The notes under the pieces: model-generated
The model's database searches: none
Seen by the model: only the letters and a program-made list of their open reading frames with translations
Told to the model about the DNA's origin: nothing
Shown here: piece after piece, positions 16,189 to 24,613 of the stretch
Layout of the letters: each line of letters starts with the position of its first letter
Numbering within the stretch: the first letter of the stretch is position 1
Position numbers and translations under genes: made by a program
NCBI RefSeq assembly: GCF_051131155.1
Contig: NZ_CP159508.1
Coordinates: 2,418,001 to 2,482,000, forward strand
DNA from: Pseudanabaena minima
Lineage (GTDB): Bacteria; Cyanobacteriota; Cyanobacteriia; Pseudanabaenales; Pseudanabaenaceae
Direction: 5' to 3'
DNA length: 64,000 nt

Positions 16189-16563
16189 ATGACAACATTA
16201 TTTGAAAAGCTTGGTGGCGCAGCAGCCGTTGATGTAGCCGTCGATCGCTTCTACGAAAGAGTATTACAAGACGATCGCATCAAACATTTTTTTGAGAATA
16301 CCGATATGCAGAAGCAACGGATGCACCAAAAAGCATTTCTCACCTATGCGTTTGGCGGTACTGACAAATACAGTGGAGCGCAGATGCGTGAAGCTCACAA
16401 GGATCTGGTGGCGCAGCAAGGTTTAAACAGCGACCATTTTGATGCGGTTGCCGAGGATTTGATGATTACTCTCAAAGAGATGGGAGTTTCTGATGATCTT
16501 TTGGCAGAGGTGGCGGCAGTAGCGGCGGCTCCTCAACATAAAAAAGATGTTTTGAACGGCTAA
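16189..16563 (+). CDS. glbN: Group I truncated haemoglobin
   Basis: A 2-on-2 globin binding O2/NO; with Ric next door, NO dioxygenation or nitrosative protection is likely. MTTLFEKLGGAAAVDVAVDRFYERV is the family opening, FGGTDKY marks the E-F region, and the proximal His is in REAHKDLVAQQGL. 124 residues from 16189, the normal size. The earlier start would place the coding region over the predicted promoter. A 31-base hairpin separates it from ric. Confidence 0.93.
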   Translation: MTTLFEKLGGAAAVDVAVDRFYERVLQDDRIKHFFENTDMQKQRMHQKAFLTYAFGGTDKYSGAQMREAHKDLVAQQGLNSDHFDAVAEDLMITLKEMGVSDDLLAEVAAVAAAPQHKKDVLNG

Positions 16564-16570
16564 GTATTTT

Positions 16571-16601
16571 GTCGAAAGTGTTGCAAAGGCGCACTTTCGA
16601 C
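16571..16601 (+). repeat. Hairpin between glbN and ric
   Basis: GTCGAAAGTG and CACTTTCGAC pair around an 11-base loop. Without a T run it may attenuate or stabilise the message rather than end it, since no separate ric promoter is obvious. Confidence 0.5.
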
Positions 16602-16626
16602 GTAGAACAAACAGGAGACTAAATAG

Positions 16627-17343
16627 ATGGCAACTTTTCAAATCAGCAATACCGTAGGCGAAATCGTTCGCGATCGCCCTTCCCTTTCGCGACTGTTTGA
16701 ACAAGCCAAAGTTGACTATTGCTGCGGCGGCAAGAAAACGTTGGATGAGGCATGTCGCAACAAAGGTATTGATCCGCAGACTTTTCTTGCCCAATTAGAG
16801 GCGATCGCTAATTCAAACACAGAGATAGAGATGAATGTGGCAACTCTATCCCTTACTAAACTAGCCGACCACATCGAACAAACTCACCATGCCTACCTAC
16901 ATACTGAGCTACCTCGCTTGGAAAAAATGGTAACCAAAGTTGCGGCGGTACATGGTGAGAAAGAACCACGCCTCCATCAAATCAAGGATATATTTCTCGC
17001 CGTATCCCAAGAACTAGAGACGCATTTGCAGAAGGAAGAAAAGATTTTATTCCCAATGATCCGTCAGTTAGAATCTAGCGACACCGTTCCTTCTTTTCAC
17101 TGCGGCACGATCGCAAATCCTGTACATCAAATGGAATTTGAGCATGATGAAGCTGGCATTGCCCTCGGTCATCTAAGTCAACTCACCGATAATTACACTC
17201 CCCCTGAATGGGCTTGCAACACCTATCGCGCCATGCTGGACGGATTACTGAACTTTGAGCAGGATATGCACCAACATATTCATAAGGAAAACAATGTGCT
17301 GTTTCCTAAAGCGAGCGCTCTAGAGAAAATCAAAGCTAATTAG
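16627..17343 (+). CDS. ric: Iron-sulfur cluster repair di-iron protein Ric
   Basis: YtfE/ScdA/DnrN family, which repairs Fe-S clusters damaged by NO or oxidants. An N-terminal ScdA_N domain with VDYCCGGKKTLDEAC (about residues 30-45) precedes a haemerythrin-like four-helix domain carrying the di-iron His/Glu ligands (IEQTHHAYLHTELP, HLQKEEKILFPM, FEHDEAGI, HQHIHKENNVLFPKA). A good AGGAG ribosome site precedes the ATG. It follows glbN, and both depend on the FNR-type promoter, forming an NO-defence operon. Confidence 0.95.
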   Translation: MATFQISNTVGEIVRDRPSLSRLFEQAKVDYCCGGKKTLDEACRNKGIDPQTFLAQLEAIANSNTEIEMNVATLSLTKLADHIEQTHHAYLHTELPRLEKMVTKVAAVHGEKEPRLHQIKDIFLAVSQELETHLQKEEKILFPMIRQLESSDTVPSFHCGTIANPVHQMEFEHDEAGIALGHLSQLTDNYTPPEWACNTYRAMLDGLLNFEQDMHQHIHKENNVLFPKASALEKIKAN

Positions 17344-17345
17344 AA

Positions 17346-17394
17346 TTAAGCGATCGCTATTACTTTGGATGGTAATTTTTAGGTGATCGCTTAA
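17346..17394. repeat. HIP1-containing inverted repeat, copy 1
   Basis: TTAAGCGATC ... GATCGCTTAA around TATTACTTTGGATGGTAATT. A similar sequence (GCGATCGCTATTACTTTGAA) recurs at 18712-18753. The rest of the gap to 17626 shows nothing. Confidence 0.55.
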
Positions 17395-17626
17395 TAATTA
17401 TTTGTCCTTGCATAGGCGCAAACCATCACAAGCATCGCCAATAACTTATCGGTACTAAACAACAAAGCAAAACATTTTTGCTTATCTAATCTTGAATAGA
17501 AATAGACAATCTCAAAGGGTGTATCGGTTATTAGGTATAAAGATCCCAATCATTGGACATAGATGCTCTTTGTAATTCACCAATCACTTGACTTTGTTTC
17601 AGTGCATTGGAATTGCTGTGCATCTG

Positions 17627-18256
17627 TTATAACTTCTCGTATTTCATTCTCACAAATAGAGGGCACATTCGCTGGGCATTCCCTACGTGAGTAGTGATCA
17701 CATCATCAAGTACAAGTCTTAAACTAGAATCTCCTTGATTCATCAATGTGTAGAACTTGACGTAAATATCTTTAATCTGTTTCTTTTTTTCAGGATACCT
17801 TCCAAGGTTAAGGAAATCTTCAGATCTTTCACATATAAACCCTCCAATGATCTCTTTACTGCAAACCTCTGTGCGGTAGCAGGTACTAGCATTTTCATAG
17901 AAATTATCCAGTTCTGAGTATGCTTTTTCTATTTTTTTGCGGTCTATTTCTTGGCTCACCTGTTCAAGCATTATTTTTTGTTTATTAACGCTACTTTCCT
18001 CTGAAATATTAGAAATATCTTTATGAATTTTTTCAAGATATTGATAGTAAGGCGCTACATTTCGATTGAATTGTTCAATTAATGCGATAGACTCCTTCCT
18101 CTGTCCCTGGTTTGTTTGCTGTAGTGCAGCTTGCAACTGAAACACTGCGACTGCTATACCTAAAACGACAGCAATTGTTTGAAGCCATGTAGCAGCTAGA
18201 GTCGCTTGCTCTGCAAAAGTTAATTGTTTAAAGGCTTGAATAATTTTTTTCATCAT
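17627..18256 (-). CDS. Membrane-anchored hypothetical protein
   Basis: About 209 residues from the ATG at 18256: a short cytosolic lead (KIIQAFKQLTFAEQ), one membrane helix (TWLQTIAVVLGIAVAVFQLQA), then a soluble helical region with coiled-coil character and four Cys (TCYRTEVCS, GFICERS, RMCPLF). It resembles the DUF4760-like class in layout only. The longer frame from 18298 adds unlikely residues. Unknown function. Confidence 0.55.
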   Translation of the reverse strand: MMKKIIQAFKQLTFAEQATLAATWLQTIAVVLGIAVAVFQLQAALQQTNQGQRKESIALIEQFNRNVAPYYQYLEKIHKDISNISEESSVNKQKIMLEQVSQEIDRKKIEKAYSELDNFYENASTCYRTEVCSKEIIGGFICERSEDFLNLGRYPEKKKQIKDIYVKFYTLMNQGDSSLRLVLDDVITTHVGNAQRMCPLFVRMKYEKL

Positions 18257-18320
18257 TTTGAAAACTGCGAAATCTAGCACTACAAATGTGCGAAACACCC
18301 TAAATAAATATTGTGCAACG

Positions 18321-18503
18321 ATGATATTTGCAGTTTTTATTCTACCAATTGCTTTCCTTAGCGTCTTGGTTCATGATTCTTTAAAGTTTGAACTTTTCGG
18401 GGTTCCAATAAAGGAATGCCTCACCAGTAAAGGAAAGCAGCATAACTATGTATTACTTTGCAGATTGCAGGATAAATACTTATACAAGGAAAATGTTACA
18501 TGA
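18321..18503 (+). CDS. Possible small membrane protein
   Basis: Sixty residues starting MIFAVFILPIAFLSVLVHD (one membrane helix or signal anchor), then a basic tail with two Cys. No convincing ribosome site and no recognised family. It starts divergently 65 bp from the previous gene. It could be a chance frame. Confidence 0.3.
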   Translation: MIFAVFILPIAFLSVLVHDSLKFELFGVPIKECLTSKGKQHNYVLLCRLQDKYLYKENVT

Positions 18504-18711
18504 ATTATCAGATAAAACAACCAAATAAGTGTAAAAAAGATTTTTGAAGATTAACACTCTCTGAATAAAGTTTTATTTGGCAAAATGCAACCTTGTAGAT
18601 TGTCCCAGCGGAGAGTAACACACAAACAATTAGCATTAAGTAAGGTTTGATTCGTTACATTTCATTAATAAACCCTACAAGATCAGCGATTTTAGTTAAG
18701 TAATGTTTTTT

Positions 18712-18753
18712 GCGATCGCTATTACTTTGAATCGTGATTTTTAAGCGATCGCT
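18712..18753. repeat. HIP1-containing inverted repeat, copy 2
   Basis: GCGATCGCTATTACTTTGAA ... TTTTTAAGCGATCGCT, sharing its core with 17346-17394. The remaining 18504-18801 gap shows no gene. Confidence 0.55.
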
Positions 18754-18801
18754 ATATTTATAAAACCTAGACCAAGGCAGGTTGCGCCTGTAAATTACAA
18801 A

Positions 18802-19248
18802 ATGTTATTTAAAATTTTAGTTGTTTTGCATATCTTAGGAGCCACGGTCTGGACAGGTGGGCATCTGGTATTAACCGCAACCGTGCTACCTCAAGCTCTC
18901 AAACATCGCGATCCTGATCGCATCCATCAATTTGAAGAACATTTTGAAGGATTTGGACTGACAGCTCTTTTGTTACAGGTAACCACAGGGCTATGGCTTA
19001 CATGGATTTATTTCCCAAGTTTCCAGAACTTCCTCTCTTTTGATTCATATCTCTCCACTTACATTGGCATCAAACTATTACTTCTATTAGGAACAATCGT
19101 CCTCGCAATTCATGCCCGCTTTTTCATCATTCCCAATCTCACTAAAGAGACATTAAACTCCTTGGCTTATCACATTGTCGGAGTGACCACCCTAGCCGTC
19201 TTATTCGTGATTTTAGGCGCAGGAATTCGAGTTGGTGGTTTCAATTAA
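18802..19248 (+). CDS. CopD-family membrane protein
   Basis: 148 residues with four membrane helices. LHILGATVWTGGHLV near the N-terminus carries the conserved His/Trp/Gly/His of CopD-like (copper resistance D) and related haem-less cytochrome-b-like proteins; ILGAGIRVGG closes it. No copC or copA is adjacent, so a role in copper handling is family inference only. A hairpin terminator follows immediately. Confidence 0.75.
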   Translation: MLFKILVVLHILGATVWTGGHLVLTATVLPQALKHRDPDRIHQFEEHFEGFGLTALLLQVTTGLWLTWIYFPSFQNFLSFDSYLSTYIGIKLLLLLGTIVLAIHARFFIIPNLTKETLNSLAYHIVGVTTLAVLFVILGAGIRVGGFN

Positions 19249-19249
19249 A

Positions 19250-19276
19250 AAGAGAGGACACATAGTGTCCTCTCTT
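19250..19276 (+). terminator. Hairpin after CopD gene
   Basis: AAGAGAGGACAC and GTGTCCTCTCTT pair around a 3-base loop, starting 2 bases after the stop codon. Confidence 0.65.
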
Positions 19277-19298
19277 CAATCCGTTTTTGCGTGAGTAC

Positions 19299-19393
19299 TA
19301 TAGCGCTTTTCAAGCAAGCGAGGTACAAAGGATTGTTTCCCCGCCTTCGGCGGAGAAACAATCCAATACTTCACTAGACTGTGAACCGCTATA
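19299..19393. mobile_element. Small MITE-like element with TATAGCG ends
   Basis: About 95 bp with inverted ends TATAGCGCTTTTCA and (complement) TATAGCGGTTCACAG, and an internal hairpin around GGATTGTTTC/GAAACAATCC with CCGCCTTCGGCGG at its tip. TATAGCGGTT ends are a common theme in cyanobacterial miniature elements. Confidence 0.6.
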
Positions 19394-19399
19394 TCTTTT

Positions 19400-20362
19400 T
19401 TATAGAAGATTTTTTAGCTTCTCTTGATATTCTTCAGGGGTGATACTTCCTGCTTTTAGTTCCTCATTGAGCAACTGTACTTGAGGCTCGATCGCTTTTT
19501 TCTTAGCGGCAATTTCTTCAGCTTTAGTTTTGTAGATTGCTTCACCCTCTTTCTTCGCTTGTTTAAAGGCTTGACGAATGCTAAAAGCATCCATCTCACC
19601 ACCCGAAGCAAAGTATTCGTTGGCAACCTTACCCAACGCCCATGTACTGGCGTAGGCTGTAGTTGCGCCAACAACCATTCCGAACACGGGAACTAGTTTG
19701 GCTAGGTTACTCACTGCGATTCTAGTGCCAGTGATCCCCAGACTGCCAAAAATAGCCTTGCGGAAATCGTCACGGTTGCGGTCATAGCCCCAACTTTGCC
19801 CGATCGCTTGGGCAAGATCAAGTTGATTCCAATAGATCAACATATCGAAGGCGATCGCAATTCCAGGGATCGGGAAAGCGCCTAAAACAGCATTTAAAAA
19901 ACAGGCATCGGTAGTAGCACTCTCGACCTCAGCCGCACGTTTGTCAGGATCATCGATTTGGCGTACCTGCTCTGAAATTGAGGACTTAGTAGAGCGTCGC
20001 TCTAGAGTCTCTAGCCATTCTTGTTTGCCCCAAAGTTTAGAACTAGTAAAAGTTGCACCAATTTTATCTAACAGTTCCTTTTCTTCAGGACTACACTCAC
20101 CATCGATATTTGCCATCGCATAGGCTGACTGATAAACCATCTCCTGTGCGATTTCGCTGGTAATTTGGGTCAGTAATTCATCAATTGGCGCATCTTCTTC
20201 ATTCAAGAGGCGATCGACGGTAATACCCTCGGGCAGATGAATTTCTTCAAAGGTATCGGCAAGACTGGCAAACTCTTCTTCGAGCAGTTTGCCGTCGGCT
20301 TTTGCCATGCTCACCAAAACCTTAAAGCTTGCCAACACTTCTTGCTGATTGACTACGGACAT
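19400..20362 (-). CDS. TerB-like / DUF697 protein with SHOCT-like tail
   Basis: Three parts. A TerB-like helical domain (about 1-125) has MAKADGKLLEEE and ANIDGECSPEEKELL acidic repeats. A DUF697/GTPase-associated helical hydrophobic region (about 155-260) includes FPIPGIAIAFDM and LVPVFGMVVGATTAYASTWAL. A short C-terminal SHOCT-like motif reads LNEELKAGSITPEEYQEKL. TerB domains occur in stress and phage-defence (Ter) systems, but no other ter gene is here. Probably a peripheral membrane protein of unknown role. Confidence 0.7.
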   Translation of the reverse strand: MSVVNQQEVLASFKVLVSMAKADGKLLEEEFASLADTFEEIHLPEGITVDRLLNEEDAPIDELLTQITSEIAQEMVYQSAYAMANIDGECSPEEKELLDKIGATFTSSKLWGKQEWLETLERRSTKSSISEQVRQIDDPDKRAAEVESATTDACFLNAVLGAFPIPGIAIAFDMLIYWNQLDLAQAIGQSWGYDRNRDDFRKAIFGSLGITGTRIAVSNLAKLVPVFGMVVGATTAYASTWALGKVANEYFASGGEMDAFSIRQAFKQAKKEGEAIYKTKAEEIAAKKKAIEPQVQLLNEELKAGSITPEEYQEKLKNLL

Positions 20363-20552
20363 CAGATACTTACTCCTTTCCAGAAATTATCATTGATGGT
20401 AACAGCGATCGCTATCTAAGTTTGTATAAAGCTAATCTCAAACTCAAAATCCATAACAGGTTAATTTCAACACTAACTTTCCTTGGTGGGAATATTAACA
20501 TAAGATAAGATTTGATACAGAGTCTTCACACTGCTAACTTCAACTAAGAACT

Positions 20553-21035
20553 ATGATTGTCGCAATTCCAGAACCATTTAAAACTGTGGTGACCTTTGCT
20601 CACCCACTTCTGATGCTCCTAACTCTATTTTTGGCACTTTATTCAGGATATGTCGGCTGGCAATATCGCAGGATTCGCAGCACTGAAGGGGAAGAGAAAA
20701 AAGCCTTAATATCCAAACGTTACAACATCCTGCATCACAAACTTGGATCAGCCTTTTTGGTGTTGATGGTAGCAGGTGCTATCGGCGGTATGGCAGTCAC
20801 CTATAACGATAGCGGCAAACTATTTGTGGGTGGACATCTACTAGCAGGTTTGGGTTTAACATTTTTAGCTGCATTGTCTGCTGCGCTTGCACCATTGTTA
20901 CAACAGGGTAAAGAATGGGCGCGAGTTACACATATTACGGTGAATACTGCTTTGATTGGCGTTTTTGCATGGCAAACTCTCACAGGTTGGCAAATCGTGC
21001 AGAGGATTTTAGAACAAATGTCCAAAGCTTCTTAA
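20553..21035 (+). CDS. DUF4079 membrane protein
   Basis: 160 residues, four membrane helices, with HPLLMLLTLFLALYSGYVGWQ, a conserved His-rich NILHHKLGSAFL, GGHLLAGLGL and an HITVNTALIGVF helix. His residues in the helices suggest cytochrome-b561-like haem ligation, by analogy. The family is found in cyanobacteria and plastids; role unknown. The stop is inside a strong palindrome shared with the convergent yajQ. Confidence 0.8.
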   Translation: MIVAIPEPFKTVVTFAHPLLMLLTLFLALYSGYVGWQYRRIRSTEGEEKKALISKRYNILHHKLGSAFLVLMVAGAIGGMAVTYNDSGKLFVGGHLLAGLGLTFLAALSAALAPLLQQGKEWARVTHITVNTALIGVFAWQTLTGWQIVQRILEQMSKAS

Positions 21036-21066
21036 TAAAAAAGGGCGCTAAGCGCCCTTTTTTATT
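21034..21066. terminator. Bidirectional terminator, DUF4079 gene / yajQ
   Basis: A GGGCGCTAAGCGCCC stem flanked by A6 and T6 tracts; a proper intrinsic terminator on both strands between convergent genes. Confidence 0.85.
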
Positions 21067-21556
21067 AACGATAGTTTGTAAATTGTAGAGCAAGTGGAAA
21101 GTCTTCTGTCTTTACAAGTTGGATGATTTCTTGAAGTTCGTCTTTTGATTTGGAAGTAACCCGCAATGCATCGCCTTGAATAGAAGCCTGAGCTTTAGGA
21201 AAATTATCGCGGATAGTTTTAGATAGTTTTTTTGCTTGTTCTTGCTCAATTCCGCGCTTCAACTTAATCTTTTGAACTACGCGATTACCACTAGCAGATT
21301 CCACTTCGCCGTAGTCAAAGATTTTTAGAGACAATCCACGCTTAATTGCTTTAGACTGCATCACGTCAACCACAGAGGTAAGCGTCATTTCACTATTAGT
21401 GTTAATGGTTATTGATTCTTTTTCAAGCTCAACTTCTGTTTTAGTGCTTTTTAAGTCATAGCGACTAACAATTTCACGACGGGTTTGATCGATCGCATTG
21501 ACAAGTTCTTGATGGTCAAAATCGCTAACTATATCGAAAGAATAACTAGAAGCCAT
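21065..21556 (-). CDS. yajQ: YajQ-family cyclic-di-GMP/nucleotide-binding protein
   Basis: 163 residues, the whole UPF0234/YajQ family: SYSFDIVSDFDHQELVNAID at the start, SRYDLKSTKTEVEL, and KAQASIQGDALRVTSKSKDEL in the second RRM-like fold. Family members bind c-di-GMP or nucleic acids and modulate transcription factors in Xanthomonas; the cyanobacterial role is unknown. Several diguanylate-type signalling genes lie elsewhere in the window. Confidence 0.93.
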   Translation of the reverse strand: MASSYSFDIVSDFDHQELVNAIDQTRREIVSRYDLKSTKTEVELEKESITINTNSEMTLTSVVDVMQSKAIKRGLSLKIFDYGEVESASGNRVVQKIKLKRGIEQEQAKKLSKTIRDNFPKAQASIQGDALRVTSKSKDELQEIIQLVKTEDFPLALQFTNYR

Positions 21557-21646
21557 AGATTTATTTTAGGTTTTATTGATTTCTAAATGCATAATGTATC
21601 TCATCGTACCAAAAAACTAATAATTAGCTGGGCATAATTAGTCCGA

Positions 21647-21687
21647 AAAAACCTGTGGTGCACGCGCAGCTTGAGCCACAGGTTTTT
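21647..21687 (-). terminator. Hairpin after aldo/keto reductase gene
   Basis: AAAAACCTGTGG and CCACAGGTTTTT around a 17-base loop, just past the reductase stop at 21692; reading on the minus strand it ends with T5. Confidence 0.6.
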
Positions 21688-21691
21688 GGGG

Positions 21692-22819
21692 TTATTCCCA
21701 AAGCCGCTTGCCTTCCTCTCCTTGCAAGCGATCGTGCGTATCCCTCAAAAGCTTAGGAATATCTAATTTTTCTGGACATCGGGGCAAGCAATCACCACAG
21801 TCCGTACAGCGAATTGCTTTACGCCCAGGGAACCAATGCCCTGCATTTTCAAACATTTTGTAGCGATATTTGCCAAACTCCACCATATCAAAGCCGATCG
21901 CGAGATTTCTCAACCTTAGTACTTCAGGAATATTGATTTCTTCAGGGCAAGGTAAGCATTCATAACATTGGGAACAGAGTTCGCTTTCGAGGATGGTATA
22001 GCGACGATTCATACAATCAAGAACTGCTTGTTCTAATTCGGACATTGGCTGATCGTTGTCCCATGCATCTTGATGCGAGTCAATTTCAGCAGGATTAGCC
22101 GCACCGAGACTGAGGGTATGCACACGGGGATCGCTGAGCAGAAAGCGATCGCACATATACAAAGCCGTAAAGGGATAGCTCACTCCTGCTAATTCTTCTG
22201 AGGGGTTATATAGCATTCCGCCTTTATCCGATGGCGAAATGATAAATACGCCCATATCTTTTTCGTGGGCTAGTTGTACCGCAGGGGCATTGCGTTGATT
22301 GAAGTAGTAATAATGTAGATTAATTGACTCAAATAAGTCGGTGTTGATCGTATTGAGAATTACGTCAAGGGGCGCATGGGTAGAGAATCCGACATGACCA
22401 ATCATTTTTTGATCGACGGCTTCTCTAACGGCTTTCATACAGCCATTTGGATTGGTGACTAAGTCGAGATGTTCTTGTAAGTTAATGCCATGTATGTCGA
22501 AGTTATCAACATAGTCCACATTCATCTTTTTGAGGGACTGCTCGATTTGGCGACGCATGGAGTCTGCGTCTTTGGTTGGCGATATTTTGGTGGTCAGATA
22601 AAAGCGATCGCGTTGTTGGCTCAATCCATTTCGCATCGCTTTGCCGATAAACTCTTCGCTCTTGCCATAGCCTTGAGCAGTTTCAATATGATTGATGCCA
22701 ACTTCTAAAGCTCTTGAGATCGTTTTGTGGGCATTGTCCGCCGATTCCATATAGCGCATTGCTCCTAATGAAAAGACGGACAGGAGCATCTCAGTTTTGC
22801 CAAAACGACGATAGCGCAT
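21692..22819 (-). CDS. Aldo/keto reductase with C-terminal 4Fe-4S ferredoxin domain
   Basis: An AKR TIM barrel (residues 1-280): MRYRRFGKTEMLLSVFSLG start, catalytic Tyr in NHIETAQGYGKSEEF, Lys in TTKISP. A C-terminal iron-sulfur region has CSQCYECLPCP and CTDCGDCLPRCP. The combination is a known subgroup of predicted oxidoreductases in cyanobacteria and anaerobes; substrate unknown. 375 residues, typical for the fused form. Its upstream neighbour, an ABC permease, is on the same strand behind a perfect hairpin. Confidence 0.9.
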   Translation of the reverse strand: MRYRRFGKTEMLLSVFSLGAMRYMESADNAHKTISRALEVGINHIETAQGYGKSEEFIGKAMRNGLSQQRDRFYLTTKISPTKDADSMRRQIEQSLKKMNVDYVDNFDIHGINLQEHLDLVTNPNGCMKAVREAVDQKMIGHVGFSTHAPLDVILNTINTDLFESINLHYYYFNQRNAPAVQLAHEKDMGVFIISPSDKGGMLYNPSEELAGVSYPFTALYMCDRFLLSDPRVHTLSLGAANPAEIDSHQDAWDNDQPMSELEQAVLDCMNRRYTILESELCSQCYECLPCPEEINIPEVLRLRNLAIGFDMVEFGKYRYKMFENAGHWFPGRKAIRCTDCGDCLPRCPEKLDIPKLLRDTHDRLQGEEGKRLWE

Positions 22820-22862
22820 AGATAATTCACTAAAATATATTTAATCTTAATCCACAAAATTA

Positions 22863-22889
22863 GAATGGCGGCGCGTTGCGCCGCCATTC
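22863..22889. terminator. Perfect GC-rich palindrome, 12-bp arms
   Basis: GAATGGCGGCGC-GTT-GCGCCGCCATTC; ends the ABC permease transcript on the minus strand. Confidence 0.65.
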
Positions 22890-22907
22890 GTCAAGAAAAA
22901 ATGTTTT

Positions 22908-23705
22908 TTAAAATTGGCGACGAGCAAAGATGAGAATCGCGATCGCCAAGGTCAATAGCGCATAACTCAGGATATATACGCCATTGTTAAACATATCTGG
23001 CAAGCTTGGCAAAATATTGTAAACCGCCTCATTTTTCAGATTAGCACGGGATAAATCGGGCAGAATCATATATAAAGTACGGGTTACAGCTTGTAAGCTG
23101 GGATTCTTAGAAATTTCACCCAATAACAACAAATCACGGCTAAAGTTACCGATGAAATAAGCGGCAAGGGTTAGCAAAGAGGCAATCAGAGAACCTGAAA
23201 AGGAACCAAAGAAAATGGCGATCGCGCCTAGCAGCATGATCTGCCAAAAGATAAAAAAGTTGGCTGTGAGAATTGAAGGAATCGGAATCGGAATATTTTT
23301 GATCGCCATCAGGGCAATAAAAATTACGGTCATAATCGATACCAAGGCTCCAACCACAGCAGTTAAGCCTAGATGTTTGCCCAGCACAAATTCGGCACGA
23401 TGCATTGGCTTAGCAATCAAGATAAAAATTGTGCGTTTGTCAATTTCCTTATTGATCAGATTCGTACCAACCAACACCGCCACAATCAAACTCACTACTT
23501 CGATCGCGGCAATACCAACATCGACAATCATCTTTGCCGATGAGTCATAGGAAAACTCTGGCAGCATCAGCATCGCTGATACCACAATCACGGTATACAG
23601 CAAAGATAGATACAGCACCTGTTCGCGCACAGTTTCGCGAAATACGTTGGTGGCGATCGCCCAAACGCGCCCTAAACTTAGACTCAGGTTCAGGCTCAAG
23701 TTCAT
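22908..23705 (-). CDS. ABC-2-type transporter permease
   Basis: 265 residues with six predicted membrane helices, opening with FRETVREQVLYLSLLYTVIVV and containing INKEIDKRTIFILIAKPMHRAEFVLGK, the intracellular loop typical of ABC-2 (NatB/CcmB-like) permeases. No ATPase gene is adjacent, so it pairs with one encoded elsewhere. Substrate unknown. Confidence 0.85.
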   Translation of the reverse strand: MNLSLNLSLSLGRVWAIATNVFRETVREQVLYLSLLYTVIVVSAMLMLPEFSYDSSAKMIVDVGIAAIEVVSLIVAVLVGTNLINKEIDKRTIFILIAKPMHRAEFVLGKHLGLTAVVGALVSIMTVIFIALMAIKNIPIPIPSILTANFFIFWQIMLLGAIAIFFGSFSGSLIASLLTLAAYFIGNFSRDLLLLGEISKNPSLQAVTRTLYMILPDLSRANLKNEAVYNILPSLPDMFNNGVYILSYALLTLAIAILIFARRQF

Positions 23706-23800
23706 AGGTCTAAAGAATCCTCATACGTCCTAACATGATTGCATTTTATCGCACAATTAGAGGGGTGATTCGCTCCAACTATGCAGTATGCTAACAACCT

Positions 23801-24613
23801 ATGAATAACTGGACTACAATTCTTCCCTTTATCCAAGAATTAACTAGGCAGGTAGGCGATCGCCTCCTTGTGGATTTTGAACAGGCGCGAGTGGCGATCG
23901 CTAAGGATGATGGCAGCCTTGTAACTAAAAGCGATCGCTGGGCAGATGCCTATATCAAAGCAGCACTGGAAAAAGAGTTTCCTGAATATGGCGTTTTAAC
24001 TGAAGAGTCAACGCAAATTTTGCCTGATCGCGAATGGGCTTGGGTAGTTGATCCCCTAGATGGCACAACCAATTTTGCTAGAGGGATTCCGATTTGGGGC
24101 ATATCCTTGGGGCTATTGCATCGTGGTACACCTGTATTTGGCTATGTTGCCATACCGCCACTGCATCAAAATATTTATGGTTGGTCAGATGCGCATGGCT
24201 CAGCAGCATTTCTCAACGACACACCGATTCATTTACCTGAGACTACACCTGATCCTGATGCACTTGGCAATTACTTTTTTAGTGCCTGTTCCCGCAGTCT
24301 CGAAAAAATGGGTCGATCTAAGTTCCCTTTTAAATTACGAATGTTGGGCGTGGCTAGTTATAACATTTTGACGGTGGCGATCGGCTCAACGATTGGCGCA
24401 GTAGAAGCAACTCCAAAGATCTGGGATATCGCGGCTGTATGGGTAATTCTCAAAGCGATCGGCGCGATCTGGATTCCCTTGGAGGATTCTCAAAAAATCT
24501 TTCCATTAGAGATGGGGAAAGACTACAGTAGCCGTAATTTCCCAACCTTAGTAGTTAGCCATCCTGAACTCTTGCCAATGGCTCAAGAAATAGCAAAGCC
24601 ATTTATCCATTAG
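23801..24613 (+). CDS. Inositol-monophosphatase-family phosphatase
   Basis: Mg-dependent phosphatase of the IMPase/SuhB/HisN/CysQ fold. GVLTEES holds the metal-binding Glu (about 66-72), VDPLDGTTNFARGIP the DP(I/L)DGT motif (about 85-100), and WDIAAVWVILKAIG the final Asp motif. 270 residues. The true substrate (inositol phosphate, histidinol phosphate or PAP) cannot be decided from sequence. Its 3' end overlaps the convergent GNAT-TrhO gene by 11 bp. Confidence 0.9.
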   Translation: MNNWTTILPFIQELTRQVGDRLLVDFEQARVAIAKDDGSLVTKSDRWADAYIKAALEKEFPEYGVLTEESTQILPDREWAWVVDPLDGTTNFARGIPIWGISLGLLHRGTPVFGYVAIPPLHQNIYGWSDAHGSAAFLNDTPIHLPETTPDPDALGNYFFSACSRSLEKMGRSKFPFKLRMLGVASYNILTVAIGSTIGAVEATPKIWDIAAVWVILKAIGAIWIPLEDSQKIFPLEMGKDYSSRNFPTLVVSHPELLPMAQEIAKPFIH

